Below, one piece after another: positions 34,667 through 45,668 of a stretch of 64,000 nucleotides of DNA (the first letter of the stretch is position 1; the number at the start of each line of letters is the position of its first letter). A program made the translations under genes and the position numbers. This stretch comes from Magnolia sinica (taxonomy: Eukaryota; Streptophyta; Magnoliopsida; Magnoliales; Magnoliaceae). The notes beneath the pieces are model-generated. The model worked only from the letters and a program-made list of their open reading frames with translations. It had not been told where the DNA came from and ran no database searches. The stretch spans positions 70,953,501 through 71,017,500 of the forward strand of contig NC_080590.1 in NCBI RefSeq assembly GCF_029962835.1, in the 5' to 3' direction.

Positions 34667-35300
34667 TGTAAGATCCGTATCCTAATCTGTATTGTTCCGT
34701 CAACTCTCGCGATCCTTCCCATCGAATTCCGACAACCTGCGACCTATGATTGACGTTTGCACACGACCATAAGTCGTATCCCGTAGATTTGAGTTGGCTT
34801 AATCTGAGACGTGTACCATTGCGAGCGCACCATCGCCGCGGCTCCGACGCTGCGACTCCCGACCGATCTGATACCCTGGTAGAGAGATGTGGGCCCGCGT
34901 TCAGTTCAAGGAAAAACACCACGCGTTGCAAATCCCAAGAGAATCTCTACAACATGTTAAATCAATCTCATTAATCACCTCATGTCAAGTACAAAGCAAC
35001 CCATGATTTCTTTCTTCACAAGTCAAGCAAACCCAAAAGTCAACCAATCCATTACCTCACCCATCACTTACATCCATCACCCATCTCCCGTCACTTCTTT
35101 TTTAACCACCCTCTCTCTCTCTTTCTCTTCACAAATTCCAAGCAACCAAAATGAGCTCACGTCCAAGCTCTTCCATGAGAGAAAAGTAAGTTGTGTGGCC
35201 CACTTTCCATCCCAAAAATCCATCATCCTAGTCCTTCATTTCTCATCCTCTCCATCAAAGTGAAGCACAATGTGACTGGCGTTCCAACGGACCGAGAAGA
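34667..35300 (-). repeat. Copia-type LTR, minus strand
   Basis: Reverse-complement relative of 10,455-11,147. On the minus strand it ends GATACGGATCTTACA at 34,667. No internal retroelement sequence follows on either side, so it is a solo LTR or a detached fragment. The right boundary is not defined; LTR-like text may extend to about 35,850. Confidence 0.55.
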
Positions 35301-35885
35301 TCAATCGGTGGGTGCTTATTAGACTAGATCTTTCATGTTTTGATGATGGACCAAGTGAGGCCTACCGATCAATGGCATGGATCTCACTTTGGACCCTAGA
35401 TGTGGCCGATGGCCCACCTTGATTTTATTATCATTCCATGATGGGGCCATTCTCCATGGACCCCATCATGATGTTTACTTTCTAGCCTAAAAAGGAGTCA
35501 TCTAGACCTTACATCTTGGTGGAGAAGGGATCTCCACCATTAATCTTTAATTTGATGGTCCCACATGCAATGAGACTCACTTGATGTATGATTGGATGCT
35601 TGAAATGGAGGGCCCATAGTGCCGAGGTCCCTCCATCACGCGTGTCCCTCTATCTTTCTCTCTCTCTCCCTCTTTTTATTTATTTTTGTTTTTGTGTGTG
35701 GTGATGTGGTTGTGTGGCCCACTCGGACTTATACATTTCTTGTGATTTCCACGGGCTATCACAATAAAACCTACTTTGTGATTTTCACAGGCTCACCACA
35801 AAACAACCTGCTAAGATTTCCAGGCTATCTCAAAAAAAATCTAAAAGTAATAAAAGTAAATACAGTACTTATCTTCAAATGCTGA

Positions 35886-37239
35886 GTCGAAGATGTAACT
35901 TTAGCTTGATTGCAACGATCTTCTTCTTAGGATATTTGATAAAGTAATATATGTGTTCAACCTAAAAAGAATATAGGGATCTAATGTATTTCCAAAGTTA
36001 TAAACAAAAATCCTAATGTTACAAATTCAATTCTCTAATTTCTCAAGTAGAATATAGATTACTCTATTAAAAATGATTAAAACTAACTTGAGAAAGAGAA
36101 TAAAATAAGCTAAAATAAATGTCAGAATTACTGCAAAAATAGCTTAAGAAGGCCCTAACTTTCTCTCTATGCTTGAGGATATCACTCACAATTTTTCGTT
36201 ATTGAAATGAATGAGTGAAGGCTTCCATATATAGCCAAAAGATTTGAAAATTCGGCTCGCCTGATTTTCAGTTTGGCTGACCGAATTCCAACGATTATAT
36301 TCCAACGACACTTAGATTTTGTTGGATAAGATCTTTCAAAAATTCGGCTGGCCCAAGCTAAAATTCGACAGGCCGAACACAGGGTTCGGCTAGCCAAATT
36401 TCCCTAAGATTCAAAATGCAACCCTTGCTGAAAACTTAACCGAACACACTCAGGATGGCCGATCGGAGAGGATTGGCTAGCCAAACCCAAGGTTGGGCTG
36501 GTTGAACTTGACACGGAAAAATCATATATTGTTGTATACTTACCCAAATTGTGTTGGGTTGGCCGAAGGTAGTTAGGCTAGTTAAACTAAAGGTCGGGTT
36601 AGCCTAACTTTAGTGTATTTGACTTAGAATTATATATTATCATGTCACTATGTGAAATACACCTAACCTAGGGTCATTCTAAGGTTATACCACCTGATGG
36701 TTGACACATACAGAGTGCTTCAAAATTTTGAATCATGCATTACCTTTAAAGCTTGAGATGTTGAGTCTTCCTTATGATGTTGATCCAGACTTTACGTAAT
36801 CTTCATGAGTTACCGAAGAACATCTTCATGAGTGCTTGTGATCCATTCAGGACTATGAAATTTAACAATCCTAGCTATGTTTGAAGTATAAGCACTTACA
36901 AGATGGATAATAACTAGTCCATACATGGATGCTCTAGAGGCGCTTCAATGCATCGTGGTGTCACAAGGTCTTTCAAATTTTCATCATTTTTAAAACCCAT
37001 TTCTCTAGGCAGGAAGTGATTACATGCTGAAACCTCTATTCTGTCCTGTTTTTCAGGCATCATCAACATGTGAGATGGCAAGCTCGAATCGATCGGGTTG
37101 CGAGAAACAAGGATTTTTATCTTGGGACATTTAGTAAGTGTTTTTTTTGTTTCTTTTTTTATTTTTTGGAGCTTAATCCCCTCTAATCTTAATAAAGTAT
37201 TCGTTACTATAATTTGAATCCTGGATTTTCTTTTTCTAA
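35886..37239 (-). repeat. LTR-like promoter region with TTCGGC palindromes
   Basis: 36,240-36,620 holds many degenerate copies of TTCGGCTNGCCGAA (for example TTCGGCTAGCCAAA and TTCGGCTGGCC). On the minus strand these lie just upstream of CTATATATGG (plus 36,225-36,234), followed by a CT/GA-rich leader. No ORF. The layout matches the U3-TATA-R arrangement at 54,700, 56,200 and 60,300. Element ends were not identified. Confidence 0.5.
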
Positions 37240-40200
37240 TCTAACCTCTCAAAAAAATCCATACAAAGACCGAGTACCACCTCAGGCAGATATCACTAAG
37301 GACCAAATCCTTTAAAAATTAGACGAGAATTAACTAAGTGCTAAACTAGGTTACCTGTGAAATTAGCACTAATTACTTTAAATACGAACTGCAAGACCCA
37401 AAACTTGTAGAATCATTAATTCTATATTACCCTGAAATTCAGGATCAATCTCTAAACCCGTTTGCTCTCGGGAGCACACCGAAACTCCGTATCGGACCTG
37501 TACCGCACGTCGAAAGTCCGATTACCCCAAAATTATACGGTTATGACCACATTACTTGAATTGACAACCACGTTGGTAATTAAGTCCTAATAGTACCCAG
37601 AAATGCACAATTTGAGCCCGGAGCGAAGTGTGTGAGAAATATGAATATCTTTAGGAAATGAACTGAAACTTAAGTGAATTGAGTCATTCACTTGTAGGCC
37701 AAATCTAAAGATTTAGACCGTCAGAATCTGACCCAGTTACACCCTCATATCAGGAAAAATTTTCAACACATGTCAGTGTACTTATGGCCCTGATCGAGTA
37801 CCGGTGACCGTCGAACTGAAACTGGTCATCCGCGGTCAATCTGTAAATCCGAACGGACCAAAATCTTAGCTCAACCTAGATCTAATGTCAGGAAGCTTAA
37901 GTCCGACCGCATATGGAAAAGGGGCCTCCAGAACAGCTCCGTTGGACCGAAACAGCCAACTTTTGGCTATAACCTAAGTATACCATGGCCCTGGGGCCAT
38001 TCCCATCAGTTATGGGCCTATATAAGCACCTTAAACCCTCTCTCTCTCATTCCATACGAATTTAAAACCCTAGGAGAGAGAAGAGACAGAAAAGAGAAGA
38101 AGAAAGCGAGAAAAAGAGAGAGAGTGTTGGAGTTTGTTCCTAGGATTCTTCCCTACCACTCCACGGGCTTAACCATCGCTACCGTGTCGCTATACCGACG
38201 ATCCTGATTCTATTTTTGGGTAAGAAATCCTAACCCTGACCTATTTTAGGGTTTCAAATACAGTAAAGGATGAAATAACTAACCTATTTCATACTGTAGG
38301 TTGCAGTTGTGCCATAGACGATGAGTTAGAGAACGAACTGAGTTCGTTACGAGTCTACCAGCGAAAGGTGCAGACTATAAACGTTTAGGTTATGGTTTTC
38401 AAGGCTTTCAATGTCAGTCAATGATTTATGACTGACTTGAGTGTTGTCACATATGCATAGTTAGGATGTTTCAACATATTACACATTTAAGTAGGTTAGG
38501 CTATTTCGAATGCATTCTAAGTGTTTGTTAAAAATGTTTGAATGAATATAGAATTATGATTTGTTCTTACTATAATTATTGATTGCTAATACATGATCGT
38601 TGTGCGTGTGGAAACTCCTATGTAAGAGGATTTGCTATAACACGTGTTTTAACTGATTTATTACATGTATGTAATATGTATAGACTAAGTGTTTGATAAA
38701 ATGCCTGAATGAGAAAATGTTGGTTTAAATGTATGTAATGAGGGTGTTGAGATAGGATTCTCAATTCCCTTAACTATGGTTATAGTATCCTTTATATAAC
38801 CTATATTACTACTATATGCTGTATGGATGAAATGTCTGTGTATGTGTGTAGTATGTGTTTGTTAAATTGCTCAAGTAGGATTTGTATCTAATTTCAGTTG
38901 TCACAAGTTGTTTTGGATAACTAAATGTAAATGCTAGTGTTTGGAATGTGATTGGGGCTACGATGTAGCCCAGGCAATCGGTAATTGTCTGTGAACGGTG
39001 GTTGAACTGCTTAACCACGACAGACACACCTGATGAATCCGAGTCGTATGCTGCTTGTCGGTAGTGGTTAGGCCACGTGAAGTGCTTACGCGCTCCATGT
39101 CGATCGGCTCAATGTATGCTCGTACCAGTCGAGCTTGTCAAGCAACCCGGTTGACCCGATGTATGTTCACCATGTATGGACGCTACTATTTAAATCTAAG
39201 GTACCAATCGTTTAACCTTAGTAACTCGATCTGCTAAGACTCATGAGTCAGGCATGGTGGTATGGGACACCGTGGTCGAGCTGTTGGCCTACGCTGGGGC
39301 GACGAGCCTCCCCGTAGTGTCTAGTGAGCAAACCAACTCGTGGGCCGAATACGGTGGTATGGGACATTGTATTTGAGTTGTCGGCCTACGATCAGGTGAC
39401 GAGCCCGTAGTGACCTCGAGCATACACTAGAAACTATGTTGAGGTGATGAGCCTTTTCGTAGTAAACTAGAGTATAAACCAGGCCTACGCTGATGGTAAC
39501 GAGCCTCTCCGTAGCAACCTGGAAATCATCTATCGTATGTGACTACTAGGATTGACGACCCTAGATGGATCAATGTTTGGGTTATGATATAAAGAGAGGT
39601 GCCTTAGCTTCCCAATCCTGTTGTATGAAAAGGTCTAATAAGAACTCGGTAATCACGCTCATGCACCGCATTGCATGTGCCTTTGGCGTTAGTGTTGAGC
39701 ACAGAGGAAGGGGTGCATGCCGCGACCGTAAGAGGAAGATCGCAAAGGGAGTGTAGGCGAGGGCATGCATCATTAATACATATCATTTTTGCATTAACTA
39801 GAGTACTTAGGGATGCTTGATTGTATTACTTTATCATTACTACTTGATTGAATTGATAACATGTTAACCTTTGCCTTATAGCTCCACTGAGTTGATCACT
39901 CACTCCCACATTCTGGGATAATGTTTTAAACACCAACTAGACTCTATCTTAGCTGCAGGTGATGGTAATGCTTATGAGGCAGAGCCGTACCATTATGATG
40001 GCGAGGAGGAGTTCTCCTATATGCAACTCTCTGGCGGGTCTATGTAGACCTGGAGTTGCGTTGATGGGGCTACAGGGTTTTGGATCGAGAACATTACACT
40101 TTCTAATTTTGTACATTTTTGAATTAAACTTGTAATTATTTAACCTAATGACATTCATATTCTGAGGGCTTGCTATTACTTTTGTACAGTTTATATTTAT

Positions 40201-40387
40201 ATCATAGTCTTCCGCTAGTGTACTTTAATTACCTCTGGAGTATGATATGCTGTTTTGGTATAATCTCATTCATGTTTAAGGCACTAATATGGACAACATT
40301 TAATCATTATTATCTATGTTGCATAAGTGATGCATTGGAACTCGGGAGTTGAGTCTATGCTCAACCTCCGATTTTCAGGGCGTTATA
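37240..40387 (+). repeat. 5' LTR of gypsy element
   Basis: 3.15 kb, colinear with 47,565-50,721. It carries a TATA box (38,019-38,026) followed by a GA-rich leader. At 39,245-39,520 it has a degenerate tandem repeat built on GGTGGTATGGGACA, GTCGGCCTACG and GACGAGCC..CCGTAGTG. Ends ATTTTCAGGGCGTTATA. Confidence 0.93.
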
Positions 40388-40390
40388 AGT

Positions 40391-40402
40391 TGGTATCAAA
40401 GC
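40391..40402 (+). promoter_or_regulatory. Primer binding site
   Basis: TGGTATCAAAGC starts 3 bp after the 5' LTR and differs by one base from the initiator Met tRNA complement TGGTATCAGAGC. Confidence 0.8.
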
Positions 40403-41263
40403 ATGATTTGGATTAAACTGGACCTGGGTTATGGTCACACAACGCACAGTGACATACTTTGACTTAGGAGAGAGCGACAAAACGTAGAAATAGACATAGG
40501 ATCCCCATTTTCGCCGATTGGCAAAATTGACCAAAATTGACCCTTGGAATCGAGGCCCGTACGCATCTGAGATCATGCGTGGTGACCCCAGATCTTTTCT
40601 AGACCATCAATCGACCGGTTTAGATGATAAATTGACAAGTTCCACACTCAAACAACTCGAAATGCGTGAATATAAGCAAGATAGGACTCAAAATGACTCA
40701 AACGGAGTAGGGGGCCGAATCGGTACAATTCGGGGGGACCCAAAGTGGACCCCGCATGTTTTTAGCACCCTGGGGGGATGACATCGCCCCTGGGGTGAGC
40801 CATCATCGGGGAGTCCAGGGACCGGCGATGGCATCGCCGAATTGGCGAGGCCTCACCGGTCGAGCTGACCAGGCCTGTCGGGCCAGGTGGGCCAACGACT
40901 GTGGGACACTGTGGGGCCCACGAAATCACGTGGGACCTCCTTTATTTCTTTCATTTGCTCCCCTCTCCCCTCTTACACATGCCCAAGCTCTCCCTTTTCT
41001 CTAAAAACCCTTTTTTCCCCCTTAAATTTCCCTTCTATTCTCAAATTTATTTATTTTCCTTCATTTCATACACCCGTCTACCGTTTTCATCAAAACCCAC
41101 CTCCCATCTCTCTCTTTTCCTTTCATTTGAAGGCACAAACCCTTCTTTATGTCCTAAAAACCTCAAGTCCAACAATCCCTTTTATCTCCCCTTTTCAGTT
41201 CACTCTCATGGCTCTTTTTGAGCTTGTGGCGGCGATTTTCTTAATTTTCACAATTCTTCTCTC

Positions 41264-42496
41264 ATGGGAAAGAAGAGGACTTCCACGGAGGAAGCCGGGC
41301 CTAGCCGCCCTACTCGTTCAAGGAGACCGAAAAGCGTCGCCACGGGTATAAGCATCGATCAAGAGATAAGGATAAAGCGGGACCTCGATCCCCAGGCACC
41401 CCTCGAGAGAGCTCTACTGGTGGATCTATCCCATGGAAGATTCGAGGGCCGTAGGGTCCTTTTTGAAGCGTACGTGGACGAGAAGCTCTTTGGGGAATAT
41501 CTGGTGATGGACCGCCTAGTGGATGTCAGGTGGGGTCCCATATTTGAGGGCAAGTCTCGTGCGAATGTGGGCACTGTCCAAGCCTTCTATGCCTATATTT
41601 GAGAGCCGACGCTAGAGCCTTTGTAATTCAAAATCCCCATAAGAAGGCGGGAAGCCACAGTTGATGTGAGCTTAATAGCCCGACTCCTGAGAATGCTGCT
41701 TGGCGAAGTCCATGCTAGCGAGAAGAGTCTTCAGAGTGCACGTGAAAGGGATCACTGCACGCGATTCCTTTGTAGCCAACTGGCCCACTGGAATCCAAAC
41801 AATAGTCTCCTGGCATCCAATATGACCGATGACTTTCACTTGCTCCACCACATCTTCACGTACGTGTACCCCAGGTGGAAGAATCACGGCGAGTGCACGC
41901 GCCTGATGGTAGACTTTCTGTACCGAGTTAGGCAGGGAGAGAAGCTATGCGTGCCTACGTATGTACTGCTACAGATAGTGCAGACTACGTGCTCTTCTAG
42001 AACATCTGTTTCGTTCCCCTTTTGTCGACTTATATGCAAGCTTGCACATGAATTCGCCTACAGACTTGGCGCAGAACTTCCTGTGCCGATCCATTTCATC
42101 AACGACACGACTCTCAATAACATGGAGATTGGGCCACGACAACGTCAGGCCCTACTCGATGAGAGTGAGGATGAGATGGAAAGCGAATAGGAGGAGAGTG
42201 ATGAAGAGGGCGGAGATGAGATAAGGGAGGAAGGAGAGCAGGGAGAAGAAGAGGAGGCCCAGGACACTGATGAGGGCTCTCCTCCTGCTATGCATGAGCA
42301 TGACAGTGATCGGGCTACATCAGAAGCCTGCTGGGCTCAAATCGAGGAGGGCCAAGCGGCCCTGCGACAAGAGATCGGGCAGGTCTGGGCCGAACTTGGA
42401 GAAACCCGAGCTAAGTTTGAAGAGAACGAGGCCTTCATGAAGCAGAAATTCAAGAAGGTGTCTCGCACCTTGAAGGCTATCCTGTGTTGCATGTAG
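41264..42496 (+). pseudogene. Accessory ORF (plant-transposon-protein-like)
   Basis: One frame from ATG 41,264 to 42,496 (about 410 codons) upstream of gag, interrupted by a TGA at 41,600, a TAA near 41,624 and a TAG at 42,188. It opens MGKKRTSTEEAGPSRPTRSR (basic, nuclear-signal-like). The middle resembles the 'putative plant transposon protein' domain (PF20167-like, from memory): YVDEKLFGEYLVMDRLVDVR, VGTVQAFYAYI, LAHWNPNNSLLASNMTDDFH, SVSFPFCRLICKLAHEFAYR. It then has an acidic stretch (EESDEEGGDEIREEGEQGEE) and a coiled-coil-like tail (QEIGQVWAELGETRAKFEEN). It is not part of the standard gypsy gag-pol. The function is unknown. Confidence 0.6.
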
Positions 42497-42842
42497 GATA
42501 AGGGTGCACCTCGTCCATCACCTGATTCAGACGACTAGTCATGCTTGCAGTCATCTTCCTTTTTAGTTTGCTTTGTTGCTTACTTCCTGATTTCTATGTC
42601 TTAGCCTTAACGGGCTTAGTAGTAGAGTAGATTGACGGTGTGTTGTATTTAAGGCTTTGATTAGATTCGCTCACATGCGTTCCCGATCATGATTCATGTA
42701 AGAACTATATCTCATGTATGGTAACAAATTTTGTTTAATGAAATGCATGTGACTCCTTTTGTTATGAACTGCGTAGAATGCTTGAAGAATTGAGTGTAAT
42801 ATGCTGAATCTCATGGGTTGCACCCTATGTTGTATTTAGGGA

Positions 42843-44155
42843 ATGCCACTTAAGAGCACGCGGACCTCAGCACGTCTCTCACTGGGCGAGTCGTTTGACA
42901 GGGCACCTCCCCTAAGCGATAGCCATACGGACCCCAGCTTGGGTCCGATTTACGACACCATGCCGGATTCTCAGCCGGCCACTGGCCCCACCGCTGGGCC
43001 GACACCCATGACCCTACCTGTGGCTTCACCTGTGGTACCACCTATTACACCATCGGTTCCTGAGCAGAACCATGCGTCTACCTCGACGCCTCACATACCA
43101 TAGTGCGCTCCGCCTCCTAATAGGCTGGAGCAGATGATGCTTTTGATGCACCAGCAGCAGATACAGCAACAGCAACAGCAGCAGCAGTTCCTGGCTACCA
43201 TTGTGGGGGTCTTTGCCCAGAGTATGGGTGTGGCTCCACCCGCACCACCTGTGCACCCTGCTGGGAACGCGAGTGTCAGCGGCACATTCTAGCGATTCCA
43301 GTACTTGCGGCCTCTTACTTTCGCGGGTTCTCACAGACCTGAGGAGGCTGAGTATTGGCTTGACCGCATCTCTAAGATGCTGAAGCCGCTGCACTGCACT
43401 GAGGCAGAGCAGGTTGAGCTGGTCACCTTCATGTTTGAGAAAGAGGCCAGCTTATAGTGGGACAGCATCCTGCGGACCATTGCAGTTGGTTACATGTGGA
43501 CGTGGGAGGCCTTTGAGATACGCTTCTACGAGAAGTATTTTCCTCTCACGTACCGCCATGAGAAGGAGAGTGAGTTCCTTCACCTCCGACAGGGAGGCAT
43601 GTCAGTGGCAGAATACGAGAACACGTTCACGGAGCTGGCTAGGTATGCTCCTTTGATTCTTGCCGATCAGCCGATGAGGATGCAACGCTTCTTTGAGGGC
43701 CTGAGATTATGCTCTAAGATGTGTTGCGCTAGCATATCCACCTATACTGAGCTAGTGGGCATTTCTTACAAGCGGAGCAGGATGGGGATCGTTTGTCTCG
43801 CACATGTGCACCCATGGGTCAGAGGCCTTGACCAGATCTACCGAGTCAGTCATTCCTCGGTAAGAGGCCCCGTACAGACTCGCCTCCTAAACTTGCAGCT
43901 CCACCGGCCCCTATGAGGCGACCAGACGTATGGTGCACCTACTGCAGGAGGTCTGGCCACATTGATGCCCACTGTTTCACCAAGATGAGGGACAACGGCT
44001 TCTCGCCGCCTCAGAGGATCAACCGCCAGCTTCCTCAGATGATTGCAGCTCCAACTCTATGGTCAACACCAGTGCATCCATCTTTTTGGCTGCTTACACC
44101 TCGATTTAGGCCGCCTCAATGGCCTATGGTACCACAGCCGAATCGTTCACAGTAG
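42843..44155 (+). pseudogene. Gypsy gag with zinc knuckle
   Basis: Starts MPLKSTRTSARLSLGESFDR, followed by a Pro/Thr-rich and a glutamine-rich stretch (QQQIQQQQQQQQF). The retrotransposon gag domain reads LTFAGSHRPEEAEYWLDRIS, FEIRFYEKYFPLTYRHEKES and EFLHLRQGGMSVAEYENTFT. TAG stops are at 43,101 and at about 43,290 and 43,455. The frame is lost near 43,780 and resumes in the pol frame with a CX2CX4HX4C knuckle, WCTYCRRSGHIDAHCF (43,930 region). The knuckle frame ends at a TAG at 44,153 and continues into protease. Confidence 0.9.
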
Positions 44156-45510
44156 GCTCGGGTACATGCGCTTACAGCTGAAGCACTTGAGACAGACATA
44201 GCACTGATAGCTTTCAAAGTCACGGCACAGATCCAAGGTACTCCAGTTTTCTTATTGGTGGACACTAGGTCCACTATCTCCATCATTTCATGCGCGGCAG
44301 TCAAGCGACTAGCGTTGGACACTGCGCCTACAAAGGGAGTGAGAATCACTACCATTACAGGGACATTTTCAGATGTTATCCGGATTTGTGAGGCTTGCTC
44401 AGTAAATTTGGGTAGCAGGATGGTGCTCGTTGACCTGATTGTTACCCCATTATGGCACTACAACGTTATCCTCGGTATGGATTGGCTCACCGAGATGAAG
44501 GTGGAGATTGATTGCGATACCCAAGTATTGATAGCCTATAGACCTGAGCGCACAATCTTTATTTTTCCAGTGCAGGTCAGTTGGCCCTGCCGTGTTGGTT
44601 GTTACGCTACCTTGTTAGAGCAGGTTGATGGCCCGACGTTAGGGAATACGCCAGTAGTCCAGGAGTTTGAGGACGTGTTCAGGATGATTCCTGGATTACC
44701 TCCTTAGTGCGAGATTGATTTTACGATTAATCTTGTGCCTGGTGCGACACCCATTTCATTACCGACATATCGCATGCCTCCACGTGAGATGGAGGAATTG
44801 AGGAAACAGATCGACAATCTATTGGATGCAGGATTCATACAACCTAGCGTGTCTCCATGGGGAGCACCTGTGTTGTTTGTGAAGAAGAAGGATGGTTCAC
44901 TGCGACTGTGTATTGATTATCGCAGGTTGAACCAAGTGACGATGAAGAATAAGTATCCTTTACCCAGGATAGATGATCTGTTCGATCAGTTGAAGGGGGC
45001 ATGTTTTTTTTCAAAGATCGACTTACAGTCAGGGTATCATCAGTTGCGCGTCAGGAATGACGACGTGCAGAAGACAGCTTTCAAGACCAGTTTTGGGCAC
45101 TACGAGTTTCTTGTTCTATCGTTCAGCCTTATGAATGCACCGACCGTATTCATGGACTTGATGAACAGGGTGTTTCGGCCGTTTCTTTTCCGATTCGTCA
45201 TCATGTTTATTGATGACATCCTGATATACTCTAAGAGTCGGGAAGATCACGAGGAGCACCTAAGAGCAGTCTTCGATACTCTCAGGAAGAACCAGTTGTT
45301 TGCACAGTACAAGAAGTGCGACTTCTAGAAAGAAGAAGTTAAGTTCTTGGGATATGTGGTGTCCAAGGAAGGGATAGCTGTGGACCTTGCTAAGGTAGCC
45401 GTAGTTCAGGACTGGGAATAGCCTGGTTTGATTACCGATGTGAGGAGTTTTCTTGGCTTGGCAGGCTACTACCGTCGATTCATTAGAGATTTCTCCATGT
45501 TTATCTCTTC
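44156..45510 (+). pseudogene. Gypsy pol part 1: protease and reverse transcriptase
   Basis: Protease: TPVFLLVDTRSTISIISCAA, where DTR stands in place of the active-site D[ST]G, then [70 protein letters not shown] (motif A), [20 protein letters not shown] (usually PFGLTNAP), [20 protein letters not shown] with the catalytic IDD, and VRSFLGLAGYYRRFIRDFS. Stops lie at 44,705, 45,326 and 45,418, all in one frame. Coding then ends abruptly where an LTR tail intervenes. Confidence 0.92.
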
Positions 45511-45668
45511 CACGTCAGTAGACTTATGTGATTATGTTCATGTTATATGAAATTTCAGGCTGCACAATTAAACCAGATTAAATGCACATTAATAAAATTC
45601 GATTATAAGTGACCCTTGGGAACTCGAGAGTTGAGCGTATGTGCAACCCCTGATTTCTAGGGCGTTAT
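45511..45668 (+). repeat. LTR tail embedded in pol
   Basis: About 160 bp ending TTGGGAACTCGAGAGTTGAG ... TTTCTAGGGCGTTATA. This parallels the last 100 bp of this element's own LTRs (GGAACTCGGGAGTTGAG ... TTTTCAGGGCGTTATA) without being identical. It replaces the region joining RT to RNase H, so an insertion was accompanied by loss of pol sequence. Confidence 0.75.

Noticed and set aside
39565-39756. ORF conserved between the 5' LTR and the 3' LTR (49,903-50,148), possibly an LTR-encoded protein
   Set aside because: The LTRs are near-identical by descent, so shared reading is expected; the frame has no recognisable motif and is not open in the LTR copy at 11,959.
43091-43394. Cysteine- or leucine-rich minus-strand ORFs opposite gag
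   Set aside because: They are translations of the CAG-rich glutamine tract of gag on the wrong strand.
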